Below, in pieces: positions 34,089 to 43,524 of a stretch of DNA of 64,000 bases (its first letter is position 1; each line of letters opens with the position of its first letter). A program made the translations under genes and the position numbers. Source of the stretch: Stutzerimonas stutzeri (GTDB lineage Bacteria > Pseudomonadota > Gammaproteobacteria > Pseudomonadales > Pseudomonadaceae); the NCBI RefSeq assembly GCF_000952685.1, contig NZ_JYHV01000014.1, positions 1 to 64,000 on the forward strand, written 5' to 3'. The notes below the pieces were generated by a model, which saw nothing but the letters and a program-made list of their open reading frames with translations, did no database searches and was not told the origin of the DNA.

Positions 34089-34248
34089 GGTCTGCCTGCT
34101 GCGGTAAATGGCGAGGACTTATAGCGGGGCAAACCGCTGCCTGCAAGTCTCGCCGGGCCGATCGGGTGGGCGCCATGCATCGAGACGCCGCCGCATACAG
34201 AGGCGATTTATCGCTAGAATGCGCGCTTTTACCGGTTCGAGCTTGCCA

Positions 34249-35199
34249 ATGGATCGATCTCTTTTCCACGCATCCTTTCTCCATCCACGGTTTTGGTTGT
34301 TATGGCTAGGCCTGGGTCTGCTGTGGCTGGTGGTGCAGCTGCCGTATCGGGTTTTGCTGCTCCTGGGGCGTGGGCTCGGTGTCGTAATGTACCGAACTGC
34401 GCGCTCGAGACGGCATATCGCTCGGCGCAACCTGCAGCTGTGTTTTCCCGAGTTGAGCGACAAGGACCGGGAGCGGCTGCTACGCGAAAACTTCGCCTCG
34501 ATGGGCATCGCCTTCTTCGAAATGGCCATGAGCTGGTGGTGGTCCAAGAATCGCTTGCAGAAGCTGGCGCAGGTAAAGGGTCTCGAACACTTGCAGCAGG
34601 CCCAGGCCGAGGGTCAGGGGGTGATTCTCATGGCGCTTCACTTCACTACGCTGGAGATCGGTGCGGCCTTGCTGAGCCAGCTGCACACGATCGATGGCAT
34701 GTACCGTGAGCACAAGAATCCGGTATTCGATTTCGTGCAGCGGCGCGGGCGAGAGCGGCATAACCTGGACGCCAGCGCGATCGAGCGTGAGGACGTACGG
34801 GCGATGCTCAAGGTGTTACGGGCCGGCCGGGCGATCTGGTACGCGCCGGATCAGGATTACGGCCGCAAACAGAGCCTTTTCGTGCCCTGGTTCGGCATCA
34901 GCGCGGCAACCGTGACAGCGACGACCAAGTTCGCCCGCTTGGGTAAAGCGAGGGTCATTCCCTACACGCAGGAACGTCTTGCCGATGGCTCAGGCTACCG
35001 GCTGGTGATCCATCCGCCGCTGGTGGATTTTCCTGGTGAAAGCGAGGAAGCCGATTGCCTTCGCATCAACGAGTGGGTGGAAGACGCGGTACGGCAGCAT
35101 CCTGAGCAATATCTCTGGGCGCATCGGCGCTTCAAGACCCGTCCCGCTGGCGAGCCGAGCCTTTACCGCAAACTGCCCAAAAAGCCGATTAGTCCGTAA
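34249..35199 (+). CDS. htrB: Lipid A biosynthesis lauroyl/acyl transferase (HtrB/LpxL family)
   Basis: A 316-residue inner-membrane acyltransferase that adds a secondary acyl chain to Kdo2-lipid A. One N-terminal membrane helix lies at about residues 12-40. The HX4E catalytic motif lies at HFTTLEIG (about residues 131-138), with ADQDYG-type (PDQDYGRKQSLFVPWFG) around 205-220. The ATG at 34249 is chosen because family members begin a few residues before the membrane helix; a longer in-frame extension overlaps the minC promoter region. The locus matches PA3242 (HtrB2). The last 11 nt overlap the convergent pirin gene. Confidence 0.9.
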   Translation: MDRSLFHASFLHPRFWLLWLGLGLLWLVVQLPYRVLLLLGRGLGVVMYRTARSRRHIARRNLQLCFPELSDKDRERLLRENFASMGIAFFEMAMSWWWSKNRLQKLAQVKGLEHLQQAQAEGQGVILMALHFTTLEIGAALLSQLHTIDGMYREHKNPVFDFVQRRGRERHNLDASAIEREDVRAMLKVLRAGRAIWYAPDQDYGRKQSLFVPWFGISAATVTATTKFARLGKARVIPYTQERLADGSGYRLVIHPPLVDFPGESEEADCLRINEWVEDAVRQHPEQYLWAHRRFKTRPAGEPSLYRKLPKKPISP

Positions 35200-36034
35200 G
35201 AACGCCGTCGCGAAAGTCACGCAGGGCCTGCTCGATCTCCTCGCGGCTGTTCATCACGAACGGGCCGTACTGAACGATCGGCTCGCCAAGGGGGCGTCCC
35301 GCCAGCAAGAGAACCTGGGCGCCAGCGCTGGACGCCAATTGCAGCTCGCCTTGATCGGATAGACGGGCCAGCTGGTTTTTGCCGAGCCGCTTCCCGGCCA
35401 CCGAAATCTCACCGTCGAATACGTACAGCATCAACCGGTGGCCGTCGGGCAGCTGCGGCTCGATGCTGCTGCCGGCGGGGAGCCGCAAATCGAACAGCTG
35501 CGGTTCGGTATCGGGTCGTTGCACGGCGCCTGCCTGGTCGATGCCTTCGGCTCGAAACTGCCCGGCGATGATCACCGCTTCGATGCCGCTAGGCAGTGTT
35601 ATGCGCGGAATTTCCGCGGGTGCGAAGTCGCGGTAATCCGGATCGCCCAGCTTGCTTTTCGACGGTAGGTTCAGCCACAGCTGGAAACCACGCATTGCGC
35701 CGCGCTCCTGCTGCGGCATCTCACTGTGGATTACGCCGCGTGCGGCCGTCATCCATTGCACGCCACCGCTTTCCAGCAGGCCGACATTGCCAAGGTGATC
35801 CTCGTGGCGCATGCGGCCTTCGATCATGTAGGTGATGGTTTCGAAACCTCGATGCGGATGCGGTGGGAATCCGGCGATGTATTCGTCGGGATTGTCCGAG
35901 CCGAATTCGTCGAGCATCAGAAAAGGATCGAATCGCTCTGGAGCGGCGCCGCCGAACAGACGGGTCAGACGGACACCGGCTCCGTCGGACGTCGCGCGGC
36001 CGCTGCTGATGGCAAGAATTTCACGTGTGGACAT
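35189..36034 (-). CDS. Pirin family protein (bicupin)
   Basis: A 281-residue two-cupin protein. The N-terminal pirin cupin has the metal-ligand histidines in GFPPHPHRGFETITYMIEG (about residues 55-73) and GVIHSEMP (about 100-107). The C-terminal pirin_C domain lies at about 165-270. Bacterial pirins are reported as quercetin 2,3-dioxygenase-like enzymes or redox-responsive regulators; the role here is unknown. Start ATG with GAGGG upstream. Monocistronic in appearance. Confidence 0.9.
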   Translation of the reverse strand: MSTREILAISSGRATSDGAGVRLTRLFGGAAPERFDPFLMLDEFGSDNPDEYIAGFPPHPHRGFETITYMIEGRMRHEDHLGNVGLLESGGVQWMTAARGVIHSEMPQQERGAMRGFQLWLNLPSKSKLGDPDYRDFAPAEIPRITLPSGIEAVIIAGQFRAEGIDQAGAVQRPDTEPQLFDLRLPAGSSIEPQLPDGHRLMLYVFDGEISVAGKRLGKNQLARLSDQGELQLASSAGAQVLLLAGRPLGEPIVQYGPFVMNSREEIEQALRDFRDGVLTD

Positions 36035-36128
36035 GGCAGGTCGCCCTCGTTGCGTATCGAGAGAAGCGTACTGCTGGCTGTTCGATCAAAGGGTGAGAAT
36101 TTCCTGTGTTTGCTATCGAATAATCGGA

Positions 36129-36899
36129 TCATTCCGTGATCTGCAGTTCCCGCGCGCGGGTATAGACGTAACGGACCTTTTCATACTCGAACGGAGAATT
36201 GAGCTGGCCGTAGCGAAGACTGGTGCTGTCGCGGAGATCGATCAGCCGCAGCGCGGTGAGGCCGAACTCGCCACCGCTGGCTTCGGCGTAGCTGAAATAG
36301 TCGACCTGCCGTTCGACGCCGAAGTCCATCGCCTGCCCGGCGGTATCGCGAAGATTGGACGGACCCAGCGCCGGTAGGATGAGGTAGGGCCCATGCGGAA
36401 CGCCATAGAAGCCCAGTGTCTGGCCGAAATCTTCTTTGTAGCGGGGCAGTCCCATGCGGGTGGCCGGGTCCCAGATCCCCCCAACGCCAATGATCGTGTT
36501 GAACAGCAAGCGAGCGGTGGTGTTCATAGCACGCTTGCCCTTGAACTGCGCGACGCTGTTGAACAGCGTCGGTATCTCGCCGAGATTCCTGAAAAAGTTG
36601 TTGACTCCGGTGCGGACGACCCGCGGTGTGACATAGCGGTAGCCGCGCACCACCGGCAGCATCACCCACTGATCCAGGCGGTAGTTGAAGTAGTACATGC
36701 GTCGGTTCAGTGACTCCCAGGGGTCGTAGATGTCCAGGGCGTCGAAAGTGGCGCGCTCGAACTCGCGCTGATCCAGTCCGGGATTGAACTTCAGATTGCG
36801 CAGCGGATAGGTGAAACCGTCTGCGTCGGGAATCGGCGTCTGGGCGCAGGCGATACCGCTGAACAGCAACAACAGCGTGAGCAGATAACGTCTAGCCAC
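36129..36899 (-). CDS. MlaA (VacJ) family outer-membrane lipid-transport protein
   Basis: 256 residues. After the signal peptide (ARRYLLTLLLLFSGIACAQ) comes the MlaA core: DPWESLNRRMYYFNYRLDQW (about 57-76), RTGVNNFFRNLGEIPTLFNSVAQ and GLPRYKEDFGQTLGFYGVPHGPYLILPALGPS. In the Mla system MlaA removes phospholipid from the outer leaflet of the outer membrane. The cysteine near the signal end (GIAC) is not a perfect lipobox, so lipidation is uncertain. The start is GTG 36899, overlapping the preceding gene by 8 nt, which implies coupled translation. Confidence 0.88.
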   Translation of the reverse strand: MARRYLLTLLLLFSGIACAQTPIPDADGFTYPLRNLKFNPGLDQREFERATFDALDIYDPWESLNRRMYYFNYRLDQWVMLPVVRGYRYVTPRVVRTGVNNFFRNLGEIPTLFNSVAQFKGKRAMNTTARLLFNTIIGVGGIWDPATRMGLPRYKEDFGQTLGFYGVPHGPYLILPALGPSNLRDTAGQAMDFGVERQVDYFSYAEASGGEFGLTALRLIDLRDSTSLRYGQLNSPFEYEKVRYVYTRARELQITE

Positions 36900-38184
36900 G
36901 GAAAAACTCCAGCATATCTTGAGCATTGACCCGGTAATTGAGATTGCCGCAATGGCCTCCACGCGGATAAAGCGTCATCCGCTCACCGAAGGTCCTGCGC
37001 AGGAAGCCCAGATCGCCCGCGCCGAGAATGATGTCGTCCGCGTTGTGCATGACCGCGATTTTCGGGCTGTTATGCAGGTATTCCTCCAGTGCGTAGAGAC
37101 TGACCTGCTGCACCAGCTGCGTTAGGCTGCCACCATCCTGCTGAGCACGCCACATGGGGATCAGTTGCTCGGTGATGTAACAGTCGAAATCGCACAGCAG
37201 GGCGCGCCGGAAGAAGGGCTCCAGGCTGGTGCCTTCGTCTATTGGATAGCCGGGTGGCACGATCAGGCCGCGGCGGTTGATCAGGTCGGAAGTGAACACG
37301 ATGTCAGCGGCGGAGAAGCGGAATACCGAACCGACCAGCATCGCCATCTGTTCGTCGGTCAGCCGCAACGCCGACTGCTGAAAATCGAACAGCATGGCCT
37401 CGTCGAGATTGATTGCGCCTTTCTGACGGTAGTAGCGGGTGAGCTTGTCCAGGATGACCTGATAGAAGGTCGTGGTGCTGTCGATCGCCTCGACTTGGGT
37501 CTGTACCAACTTGTCCAGGTTGTTGATCGAGGTGTACAGATTCACAGGCGGATTGATCATCAGCACGCGTTTGAAGTTGAAGCTCTGGCGTGTCTCGTCC
37601 AGCTTGCTGACGAAGGCGGCGTTGAGCGCGCCGAGGCTGTAGCCGATGAGATGAAATTCGGTCACGGGCAGGTTGTGCTGCTGGGCTCGGACCGCTTGCA
37701 TTACCCGATACAGGTCCTTGGCATCGTCAGGGCTGTAGCCGGGGGTGGCGTAGCGTGAGGCGGCGGCGATGAAGTCGAAACTGGTGGGAGAGGACAGTTG
37801 CACCACATGGTAGCCAGCCCCGTAGAACAGCCGCTTCAGCGATTCGGTCTTCTCCGCCGAATAGCTCGCGCCGGTGCCGGAAATGATGAACATCAGCGGG
37901 GCAGGGCCGGGTTGCCGCGCCAGGCGATAGGTCAGGCGTTTAACGGCCCAGAAGTTATCCGGCAAGGTGAACTCGCGCTCGGGGCGCAGCCGCAGTTGGT
38001 AGTCGGCCTGATCGATATCGTCGTCACTAGGCACGACGGCGCGCAACGCGGCCGGAGTCGTGGCGATCGTTGCCTCGAACGGGTTGTTCAAGGGATAGCC
38101 ATATTGTTCGACACTGACATTCGCGGCCTGGGCAGGCGCTACGACCAGAGTGAACAGTGCGCTCAGGCACAGCAGCAATCGCAT
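36892..38184 (-). CDS. Exported alpha/beta-hydrolase, function unknown
   Basis: 430 residues with a signal peptide (MRLLLCLSALFTLVVAPAQA). An alpha/beta-hydrolase core is suggested by MFIISGTGASYSAEKTESLKR (oxyanion region, about 110-130) and the nucleophile elbow LIGYSLGALNAAF (about 183-195). A possible acid (Asp in HNADDIILGAGD) and a late His (RGGHCGNLNYR, about 410-420) are at plausible positions. Start ATG 38184, Shine-Dalgarno AGGAG about 10 nt upstream. Coupling to the MlaA gene suggests a role in envelope lipid handling, for example as a lipase or esterase; this is inference from position. Confidence 0.8.
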   Translation of the reverse strand: MRLLLCLSALFTLVVAPAQAANVSVEQYGYPLNNPFEATIATTPAALRAVVPSDDDIDQADYQLRLRPEREFTLPDNFWAVKRLTYRLARQPGPAPLMFIISGTGASYSAEKTESLKRLFYGAGYHVVQLSSPTSFDFIAAASRYATPGYSPDDAKDLYRVMQAVRAQQHNLPVTEFHLIGYSLGALNAAFVSKLDETRQSFNFKRVLMINPPVNLYTSINNLDKLVQTQVEAIDSTTTFYQVILDKLTRYYRQKGAINLDEAMLFDFQQSALRLTDEQMAMLVGSVFRFSAADIVFTSDLINRRGLIVPPGYPIDEGTSLEPFFRRALLCDFDCYITEQLIPMWRAQQDGGSLTQLVQQVSLYALEEYLHNSPKIAVMHNADDIILGAGDLGFLRRTFGERMTLYPRGGHCGNLNYRVNAQDMLEFFRG

Positions 38185-38705
38185 GTAAGGGGCACTCCTG
38201 GGACTGGCTTGGACGATCAGCGAACTCATGATAACTGCAGCTCGCTGCTGATCGATGCTGGCATGGAATACGGCTGTCGCGCCCGGTGCTGTCTTCGTGC
38301 CGAAGCTGCGGATGTGGTCATGACCGGGAAGGTGGAGCTGGCGCTGCGATGAAGGCTCGATTCCGTGGCGATGGCATTGTTATGAGGGAACATCCTTATC
38401 AGGCCTCTGCGACCGGTGGCTGGGTGTTGAAACGTGCGATTGCCGATCTGGCGCTCAGCTTTGTCGTTGCGTGTCCTGCATCTCCTAGCGGACGCTGATG
38501 ACAAGATGCCACCGAAGCGCAGCGCGTCAAACATTGACCACAAAGGGACCAGCTGGTTGCGTCGTGCCCGTTCGGCGACAACCTGCAGGCTCGGGATGGT
38601 GAGCCCTGAGGATATGCACCGGCACCCGGCGGGCTTTTGCTAGCCGCTGCATCGCTATGGGCGAGGCGGGACACTGCCGGCGAGTCTGCCTGTGAGCGGC
38701 CAACT
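38185..38705. other. Gene-poor region between the hydrolase and DUF2061 genes
   Basis: About 520 bp without a supportable gene. Open frames on both strands lack Shine-Dalgarno sequences and show no family resemblance. The minus strand has several GGA-containing stretches near 38480-38500 and a GC hairpin-like segment near 38610-38640 (GCACCGGCACCCGGCGGGC). The minus-strand promoter of the hydrolase gene must lie in the left part. I see nothing I can name. Confidence 0.45.
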
Positions 38706-38930
38706 TCAGGCCTGATGATGTAGCCAGGCGTGAGCGGGAATCTTTTCATGCACGGTTTGGCGCTTTTCCAGCCGCTGCCAGACCTTCTCGTGGAAGTAGA
38801 AACCAACCGAATTGCAAAGCGGTTCGATTGCAGCCACCAGACCGCCGGCAGCCACACTTCCCGTCAGGGCGTAGGTCACCGTAAAGGCGATGCAGAAGTG
38901 CATCAGGGTGAATGTGATTGTCTTGGTCAT
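38706..38930 (-). CDS. DUF2061 small membrane protein
   Basis: 74 residues. The DUF2061 pattern is clear: MTKTITFTLMHFCIAFTVTYALTGSVAAGGLVAAIEPLCNSVGFYFHEKVWQRL, with two membrane-spanning stretches (about 7-27 and 29-46) and the terminal HEKVW motif. Function unknown in the family. The ATG at 38930 follows AAGGGGG closely. The matching gene in P. aeruginosa lies in the same neighbourhood (around PA3237). Confidence 0.85.
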   Translation of the reverse strand: MTKTITFTLMHFCIAFTVTYALTGSVAAGGLVAAIEPLCNSVGFYFHEKVWQRLEKRQTVHEKIPAHAWLHHQA

Positions 38931-39185
38931 GAAGCCCCCTTCAGAACAGAGTTGAGAATTGTTCTCTGCTGGTTGGGAGTCTCGCTTCGTCATGCCTCTA
39001 TTGGAAATCGTCGCGCTTGATGGTCGGGATAAATCCGCTCTATCTCTGTTGAACTGATTGGAAAGGCTCTAGCCCGGCGGTTCTACAAAATAAAAACCAG
39101 ACTATGGTCGAGTGGTGTTCGGTCTGGCGGGCCCTAAAGTAGCCGCCTGCCCTCATCAGTGGGCGGAGATACGGTGGAGACAGAA

Positions 39186-39500
39186 ATGCAAAATGAAGAT
39201 GTTTACCGGCAGATCTATGCCAACCCGCGCTTCCAGGAACTGGTTGCAAAACGTGGTCGCTTCGCCTGGCTGCTGTCGGCCGTCATGCTCGGCGCTTATC
39301 TCGCCTTTATTCTGTTGATTGCATTCGAGCCAGCAGTCCTGGGTATCCCGCTTGCCGCCGATACCGTGACCACCTGGGGCATTCCGGTGGGTGTCGGCGT
39401 GATCTTCATGGCGTTCATTTTGACTGGCGTCTACGTCCAGCGTGCCAACGGCGAATTCGATCGTATCAACCAGGAAATCCTCAACGAGGCTCAGCAATAA
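39186..39500 (+). CDS. DUF485 membrane protein, ActP partner (YjcH-like)
   Basis: A 104-residue protein with two membrane helices (about 27-48 and 62-84) and an N-terminal DUF485 motif [22 protein letters not shown]. It is nearly always encoded directly before actP and is thought to assist the symporter. Start ATG 39186 with GGAG 6 nt upstream. The stop overlaps the actP start by one base (TAATG). Confidence 0.92.
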   Translation: MQNEDVYRQIYANPRFQELVAKRGRFAWLLSAVMLGAYLAFILLIAFEPAVLGIPLAADTVTTWGIPVGVGVIFMAFILTGVYVQRANGEFDRINQEILNEAQQ

Positions 39501-41155
39501 TGATTGTGCGTTTATTGATGGCAGTGGCGCTAATGGTTGCCTCGCCTTTGCTACTGGCCGACGCCCTCACTGGCGACGTGCAGAAACAGGCGGTCAACTA
39601 CACGGCCATTGCCATGTTCGTTGCCTTCATCGCGTTCACGATGGGCATCACCAAATGGGCGGCCAAGCGCAACACGTCGACATCCGACTATTACACCGCC
39701 GGCGGTAGCATCACCGGTTTTCAGAACGGCCTGGCAATCGCCGGCGATTTCATGTCCGCAGCATCATTCCTGGGTATTTCAGCACTGGTCTATACCAGCG
39801 GCTACGACGGCTTGATCTATTCCATCGGTTTCCTGGTCGGTTGGCCGGTCATCCTGTTTCTGATGGCTGAGCGCCTGCGCAACCTGGGCAAATTCACCTT
39901 CTCCGACGTGGCGTCTTATCGTCTCGGTCAGACGCAGATCCGCATCCTCTCGGCCTTCGGCTCGCTGATCGTGGTGGCTTTCTACCTGATCGCCCAAATG
40001 GTCGGTGCCGGCAAGCTGATCCAGCTGTTGTTCGGTCTCGATTATTACGTCGCCGTGGTGCTGGTTGGCGTACTGATGGTGATGTACGTGCTGTTCGGCG
40101 GCATGCTGGCAACCACCTGGGTGCAGATCATCAAGGCGGTCCTGCTGCTGTCCGGCGCCAGCTTCATGGCGATCATGGTGATGAAGGCGGTCGACTTCGA
40201 CTTTGGCAGTCTGTTCGCCGAAGCGGTGAACATACACGAGAAGGGCGCTGCGATCATGAGTCCGGGCGGCCTGGTGTCTGACCCGATTTCTGCGATCTCT
40301 CTCGGTCTGGCCCTGATGTTTGGCACTGCCGGTCTGCCGCATATTCTGATGCGCTTCTTCACCGTGGCCGATGCCAAGGAAGCCCGCAAGAGCGTGTTCT
40401 ACGCCACTGGCTTCATCGGATATTTCTACATCCTGACCTTCATCATCGGTTTCGGCGCCATCCTGCTGGTCAGCACCAACCCCCAATTCAAGGACGCAGC
40501 GGGCGCCATCATTGGTGGCACCAACATGGTCGCCATCCACCTGGCGAGCGCCGTCGGCGGCAACCTGTTCCTCGGCTTCATCTCCGCGGTGGCCTTCGCG
40601 ACCATTCTTGCCGTTGTGGCCGGCCTGACCCTGGCGGGCGCCTCGGCGGTTTCCCATGACCTGTATGCCTGCGTGATCAAGAAGGGCAAGGCCAAGGAAG
40701 AGGACGAGATGCGCGTCACCAAGATCACCACCCTGACGCTCGGCGTCGTGGCGATCCTGCTGGGCATCATCTTCGAGAAGCAGAACATCGCCTTCATGGT
40801 GGGGCTGGCCTTCTCGATCGCGGCCAGTTGCAACTTTCCGGTGCTGTTCCTTTCCATGTACTGGAAGGGCTTGAGCACGCGGGGCGCACTGGTCGGGGGC
40901 TCGTTGGGCCTGGCCACTGCGCTGATCCTGACCATCATCAGCCCAACCGTATGGGTCGATGTGTTCGGCTATGCCGAGGCCATCTTCCCCTACAAGTACC
41001 CGGCGCTGTTCTCGATGGTCGTCGCGTTCGTGGGCATCTGGTTCTTCTCGGTCACCGACAAGTCCAAGTCGGCGGGTCTCGAGCGCGAACGTTTCTTCTC
41101 GCAGTTCGTTCGCTCGCAGACCGGACTGGGTTCCAGCGGAGCGGTTGCTCACTGA
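39500..41155 (+). CDS. actP: Cation/acetate symporter ActP
   Basis: A 551-residue sodium:solute symporter. An N-terminal signal-like helix is followed by about 13 membrane segments. Conserved SSS motifs include [34 protein letters not shown] (about 53-86) and [24 protein letters not shown] (about 275-298), typical for ActP. It takes up acetate, glycolate or pyruvate-like small acids. It is translationally coupled to the DUF485 gene. In Pseudomonas such operons answer to the CrbS/CrbR (MxtR/ErdR) system; I could not identify the binding site upstream. Confidence 0.93.
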   Translation: MIVRLLMAVALMVASPLLLADALTGDVQKQAVNYTAIAMFVAFIAFTMGITKWAAKRNTSTSDYYTAGGSITGFQNGLAIAGDFMSAASFLGISALVYTSGYDGLIYSIGFLVGWPVILFLMAERLRNLGKFTFSDVASYRLGQTQIRILSAFGSLIVVAFYLIAQMVGAGKLIQLLFGLDYYVAVVLVGVLMVMYVLFGGMLATTWVQIIKAVLLLSGASFMAIMVMKAVDFDFGSLFAEAVNIHEKGAAIMSPGGLVSDPISAISLGLALMFGTAGLPHILMRFFTVADAKEARKSVFYATGFIGYFYILTFIIGFGAILLVSTNPQFKDAAGAIIGGTNMVAIHLASAVGGNLFLGFISAVAFATILAVVAGLTLAGASAVSHDLYACVIKKGKAKEEDEMRVTKITTLTLGVVAILLGIIFEKQNIAFMVGLAFSIAASCNFPVLFLSMYWKGLSTRGALVGGSLGLATALILTIISPTVWVDVFGYAEAIFPYKYPALFSMVVAFVGIWFFSVTDKSKSAGLERERFFSQFVRSQTGLGSSGAVAH

Positions 41156-41174
41156 TCGCGAACTCGCAGTACCG

Positions 41175-41201
41175 AAAGGCAGCCTCAGGGCTGCCTTTTT
41201 T
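41175..41201 (+). terminator. Terminator of DUF485-actP
   Basis: A 10-bp perfect stem AAAGGCAGCC (41175-41184) / GGCTGCCTTT (41189-41198) with a TCAG loop and six Ts. It lies 19 nt after the actP stop. Confidence 0.93.
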
Positions 41202-41335
41202 GTGTCTGGCGATGGCCATGCTGGCTGTCAATCGGGCTCGGGACATGGCCGTCATTCAGCATTTCGATAGAGGCCGGAGCCCAGGCCGGCTTTCGCTAGA
41301 CTCGTGGCAACTCAACGAACAAAAGGTTACAAACG

Positions 41336-42142
41336 ATGCAAAACCGCATGATGGTCACTGGCGCCGGTTCAGGTCTGGGTCGCGAAATCGCTTTACGCTG
41401 GGCTCGCGAGGGCTGGCAATTGGCGCTCTCGGATGTCAACGAGGCCGGTCTGGCTGAAACGCTGAAAATGGTTCGTGAGGCCGGCGGCGACGGTTTCACC
41501 CAGCGCTGCGACGTGCGTGACTACAGCCAGCTGACGGCGCTGGCGCAGGCCTGTGAAACCAAGCTCGGCGGCATCGACGTGGTAGTCAACAATGCCGGCG
41601 TCGCGTCCGGTGGCTTCTTCGATGAGCTGTCGCTGGAAGACTGGGACTGGCAGATCGCGATCAACCTCATGGGCGTGGTCAAAGGCTGCAAGGCCTTCCT
41701 GCCGCTGGTGCAGAAGAGCCGCGGCAAGATCATCAACATCGCCTCCATGGCCGCGCTGATGCAAGCACCGGGCATGAGTAATTACAACGTGGCCAAAGCC
41801 GGCGTAGTGGCGCTGTCGGAGAGCCTGCTGGTCGAACTCAGACAGCAGGAAGTCGGCGTTCACGTGGTCTGCCCCTCGTTCTTTCAGACCAACCTGATGG
41901 ATTCCTATCGTGGTCCGACGCCCAACATGAAGGCGCAAATCAGCAAGTTGCTCGAGGCATCGCCCATCACTGCCGCCGATATCGCCGATTACATCTATCG
42001 GCAGGTGGCCGAAGGCGCATTCATGATCCTGCCGCACGAGGAAGGCCGCATGGCCTGGAAGATCAAACAGCAGAACCCGCAGGCCATCTACGACGAGATG
42101 GCCGCGCTGGCGGTGAAGAAGCGCAACAAGAGCAAAACCTGA
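41336..42142 (+). CDS. Short-chain dehydrogenase/reductase
   Basis: A 268-residue classical SDR. The cofactor motif TGAGSGLG (residues 8-15), CDVRD, NNAG (about 82-85), and the catalytic Ser (IASMAAL, about 132) with YNVAK (Tyr and Lys, about 150-154) are all present. The Asp after the second strand (ALSDVN) suggests NAD(H) rather than NADP(H). Substrate unknown. The C-terminal extension (MAWKIKQQNPQAIYDEMAALAVKKR) is typical of a Pseudomonas subfamily. Start ATG with only a weak AAAGG upstream. It appears monocistronic between actP and an MFS gene. Confidence 0.88.
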   Translation: MQNRMMVTGAGSGLGREIALRWAREGWQLALSDVNEAGLAETLKMVREAGGDGFTQRCDVRDYSQLTALAQACETKLGGIDVVVNNAGVASGGFFDELSLEDWDWQIAINLMGVVKGCKAFLPLVQKSRGKIINIASMAALMQAPGMSNYNVAKAGVVALSESLLVELRQQEVGVHVVCPSFFQTNLMDSYRGPTPNMKAQISKLLEASPITAADIADYIYRQVAEGAFMILPHEEGRMAWKIKQQNPQAIYDEMAALAVKKRNKSKT

Positions 42143-42225
42143 CTGTTCGGTCCGTTTTGCTTGCCGTGACCTGGGGTCGGGAGTAGGGTTGCCTGTCCGA
42201 TCCTAGTCCGACTCGTGGATTCACT

Positions 42226-43398
42226 GTGAAAAACCCATCTCGCTGGCTGCTCATGCTGGCTCTGGTGCTCGCCGCCATCAATCTTCGTCCCGGTATCACT
42301 TCTTTTGCGCCCCTGATCGAACGCATCGCGGCGGAACTTGACCTCAGCCGAAGCCTGATCAGCCTGACCACGGCGTTGCCTGTGCTGCTGATGGGCTTGC
42401 TGGCACCGCTGGCACCGCGGCTGGCCGTGCGTTTCGGTCTGGAGCGGACCATAAGCCTGTGCCTGGGCCTTATCGGTGTGGCGCTGGTGCTGCGACTGTG
42501 GGGCGAAAGTGCGGCGGTGCTGATCGGCACGGCCGCCATGGTTGGTGCCGGGATCGCGGTCGCAGGGCCGCTGCTGTCGGGCTTCATCAAGCGCTATTTT
42601 CTCGATCGCATGGGCAAAACCGCTGCTTTCTATTCGTTGAGCATGGCCGTTGGCGGCACCATCGGTGTGGTGCTGACGGCACCCGCGACGCAATGGTTGG
42701 ATGAGCGCTGGACCTGGGGGCTTGCGCTCTGGGCAATACCGGCGCTCCTGGCGCTGACGTTCTGGTGGCAATTACCCAATCAGCCGGAGGCCGCTGTAGA
42801 GCGGCGCGCCGGGCTACCCTGGGGCGAGCCGCGCGCCTGGCTGGTGAGCATCTACTTCGCCCTTCAGGCCGGGTTGTTCTACGCCTTGGCGACCTGGTTG
42901 GTTGCGCGTTACCACGAGGTCGGCTTCAGCCTGTTGCAGAGCAACGCCTTCTTCAGCGGCTTCATGCTGATCGGTCTGCCCAGCGCATTCGCCATGCCCT
43001 GGTTGGCCCAGCGCTTCGGTAAACGGCACCTGCTGATGGCTTGCTGCGGAGTGCTGGCTACGGCCTGTCTGCTGGTCATCGCCTGGGTTCCGCAGGTCCA
43101 GCCGCTAGGGGTCTGCATGCTGTTGGGCGTGGCCTTGAACGGCACTTTCTCCATGTCGCTGGTGCTGCCGATGTATGAAGCAAGCACACCGCTGGCAGTG
43201 AGTCGCCTTACCGCAATGATGCTCTGCACCGGCTATTGCCTGGCGTGCTTCACGCCGGTACTGACCGGTCTGGGTCGTGATATTGCGGGCGACTATCGCG
43301 GGCCGTTCCTGGTGCTCGCGAGCATGGCGGCAGTAATGTCGGTGCTCGCCTTGCGTCTGGCTCCGCGGCGTGACCAAACGGCAGCAGCTGCCGCCTGA
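42226..43398 (+). CDS. MFS transporter, CynX/NimT family
   Basis: A 390-residue protein with about 12 membrane helices. The CynX-type N-terminus (AINLRPGITSFAPLIERIAAELDLS, about 16-40) and the loop IKRYFLDRMGKTAAFYS (about 121-137) place it with cyanate/nitroimidazole-type exporters rather than sugar porters. Substrate unknown. The start is GTG 42226 with no strong Shine-Dalgarno. No cynS or other cyanate gene is nearby, so a cyanate role is not supported by context. Confidence 0.85.
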   Translation: MKNPSRWLLMLALVLAAINLRPGITSFAPLIERIAAELDLSRSLISLTTALPVLLMGLLAPLAPRLAVRFGLERTISLCLGLIGVALVLRLWGESAAVLIGTAAMVGAGIAVAGPLLSGFIKRYFLDRMGKTAAFYSLSMAVGGTIGVVLTAPATQWLDERWTWGLALWAIPALLALTFWWQLPNQPEAAVERRAGLPWGEPRAWLVSIYFALQAGLFYALATWLVARYHEVGFSLLQSNAFFSGFMLIGLPSAFAMPWLAQRFGKRHLLMACCGVLATACLLVIAWVPQVQPLGVCMLLGVALNGTFSMSLVLPMYEASTPLAVSRLTAMMLCTGYCLACFTPVLTGLGRDIAGDYRGPFLVLASMAAVMSVLALRLAPRRDQTAAAAA

Positions 43399-43524
43399 AG
43401 TCATCGAGACGAGGTGTGGCCTGCGTCACCGCCTGGATAACGCGAAGTCGCGAGAGCCGCAGTAGACCCTGGAACGCCAAGCGGATTTGGTTGAACATGT
43501 CGGGCTTTCTTCTGGAGTGTCCCT

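Noticed and set aside
38399..38543. Possible Rsm-type small RNA on the minus strand
   Set aside because: Only a few GGA motifs, no convincing stem-loops presenting them, no terminator or promoter.
39779..41152. Long minus-strand open frame of 457 codons opposite actP
   Set aside because: Shadow of actP caused by high-GC codon structure; extremely rich in His, Gln, Asp and Arg and without any domain. The same applies to 17370-18488 opposite flgI and 44875-47919 opposite the hybrid kinase and M42 genes.
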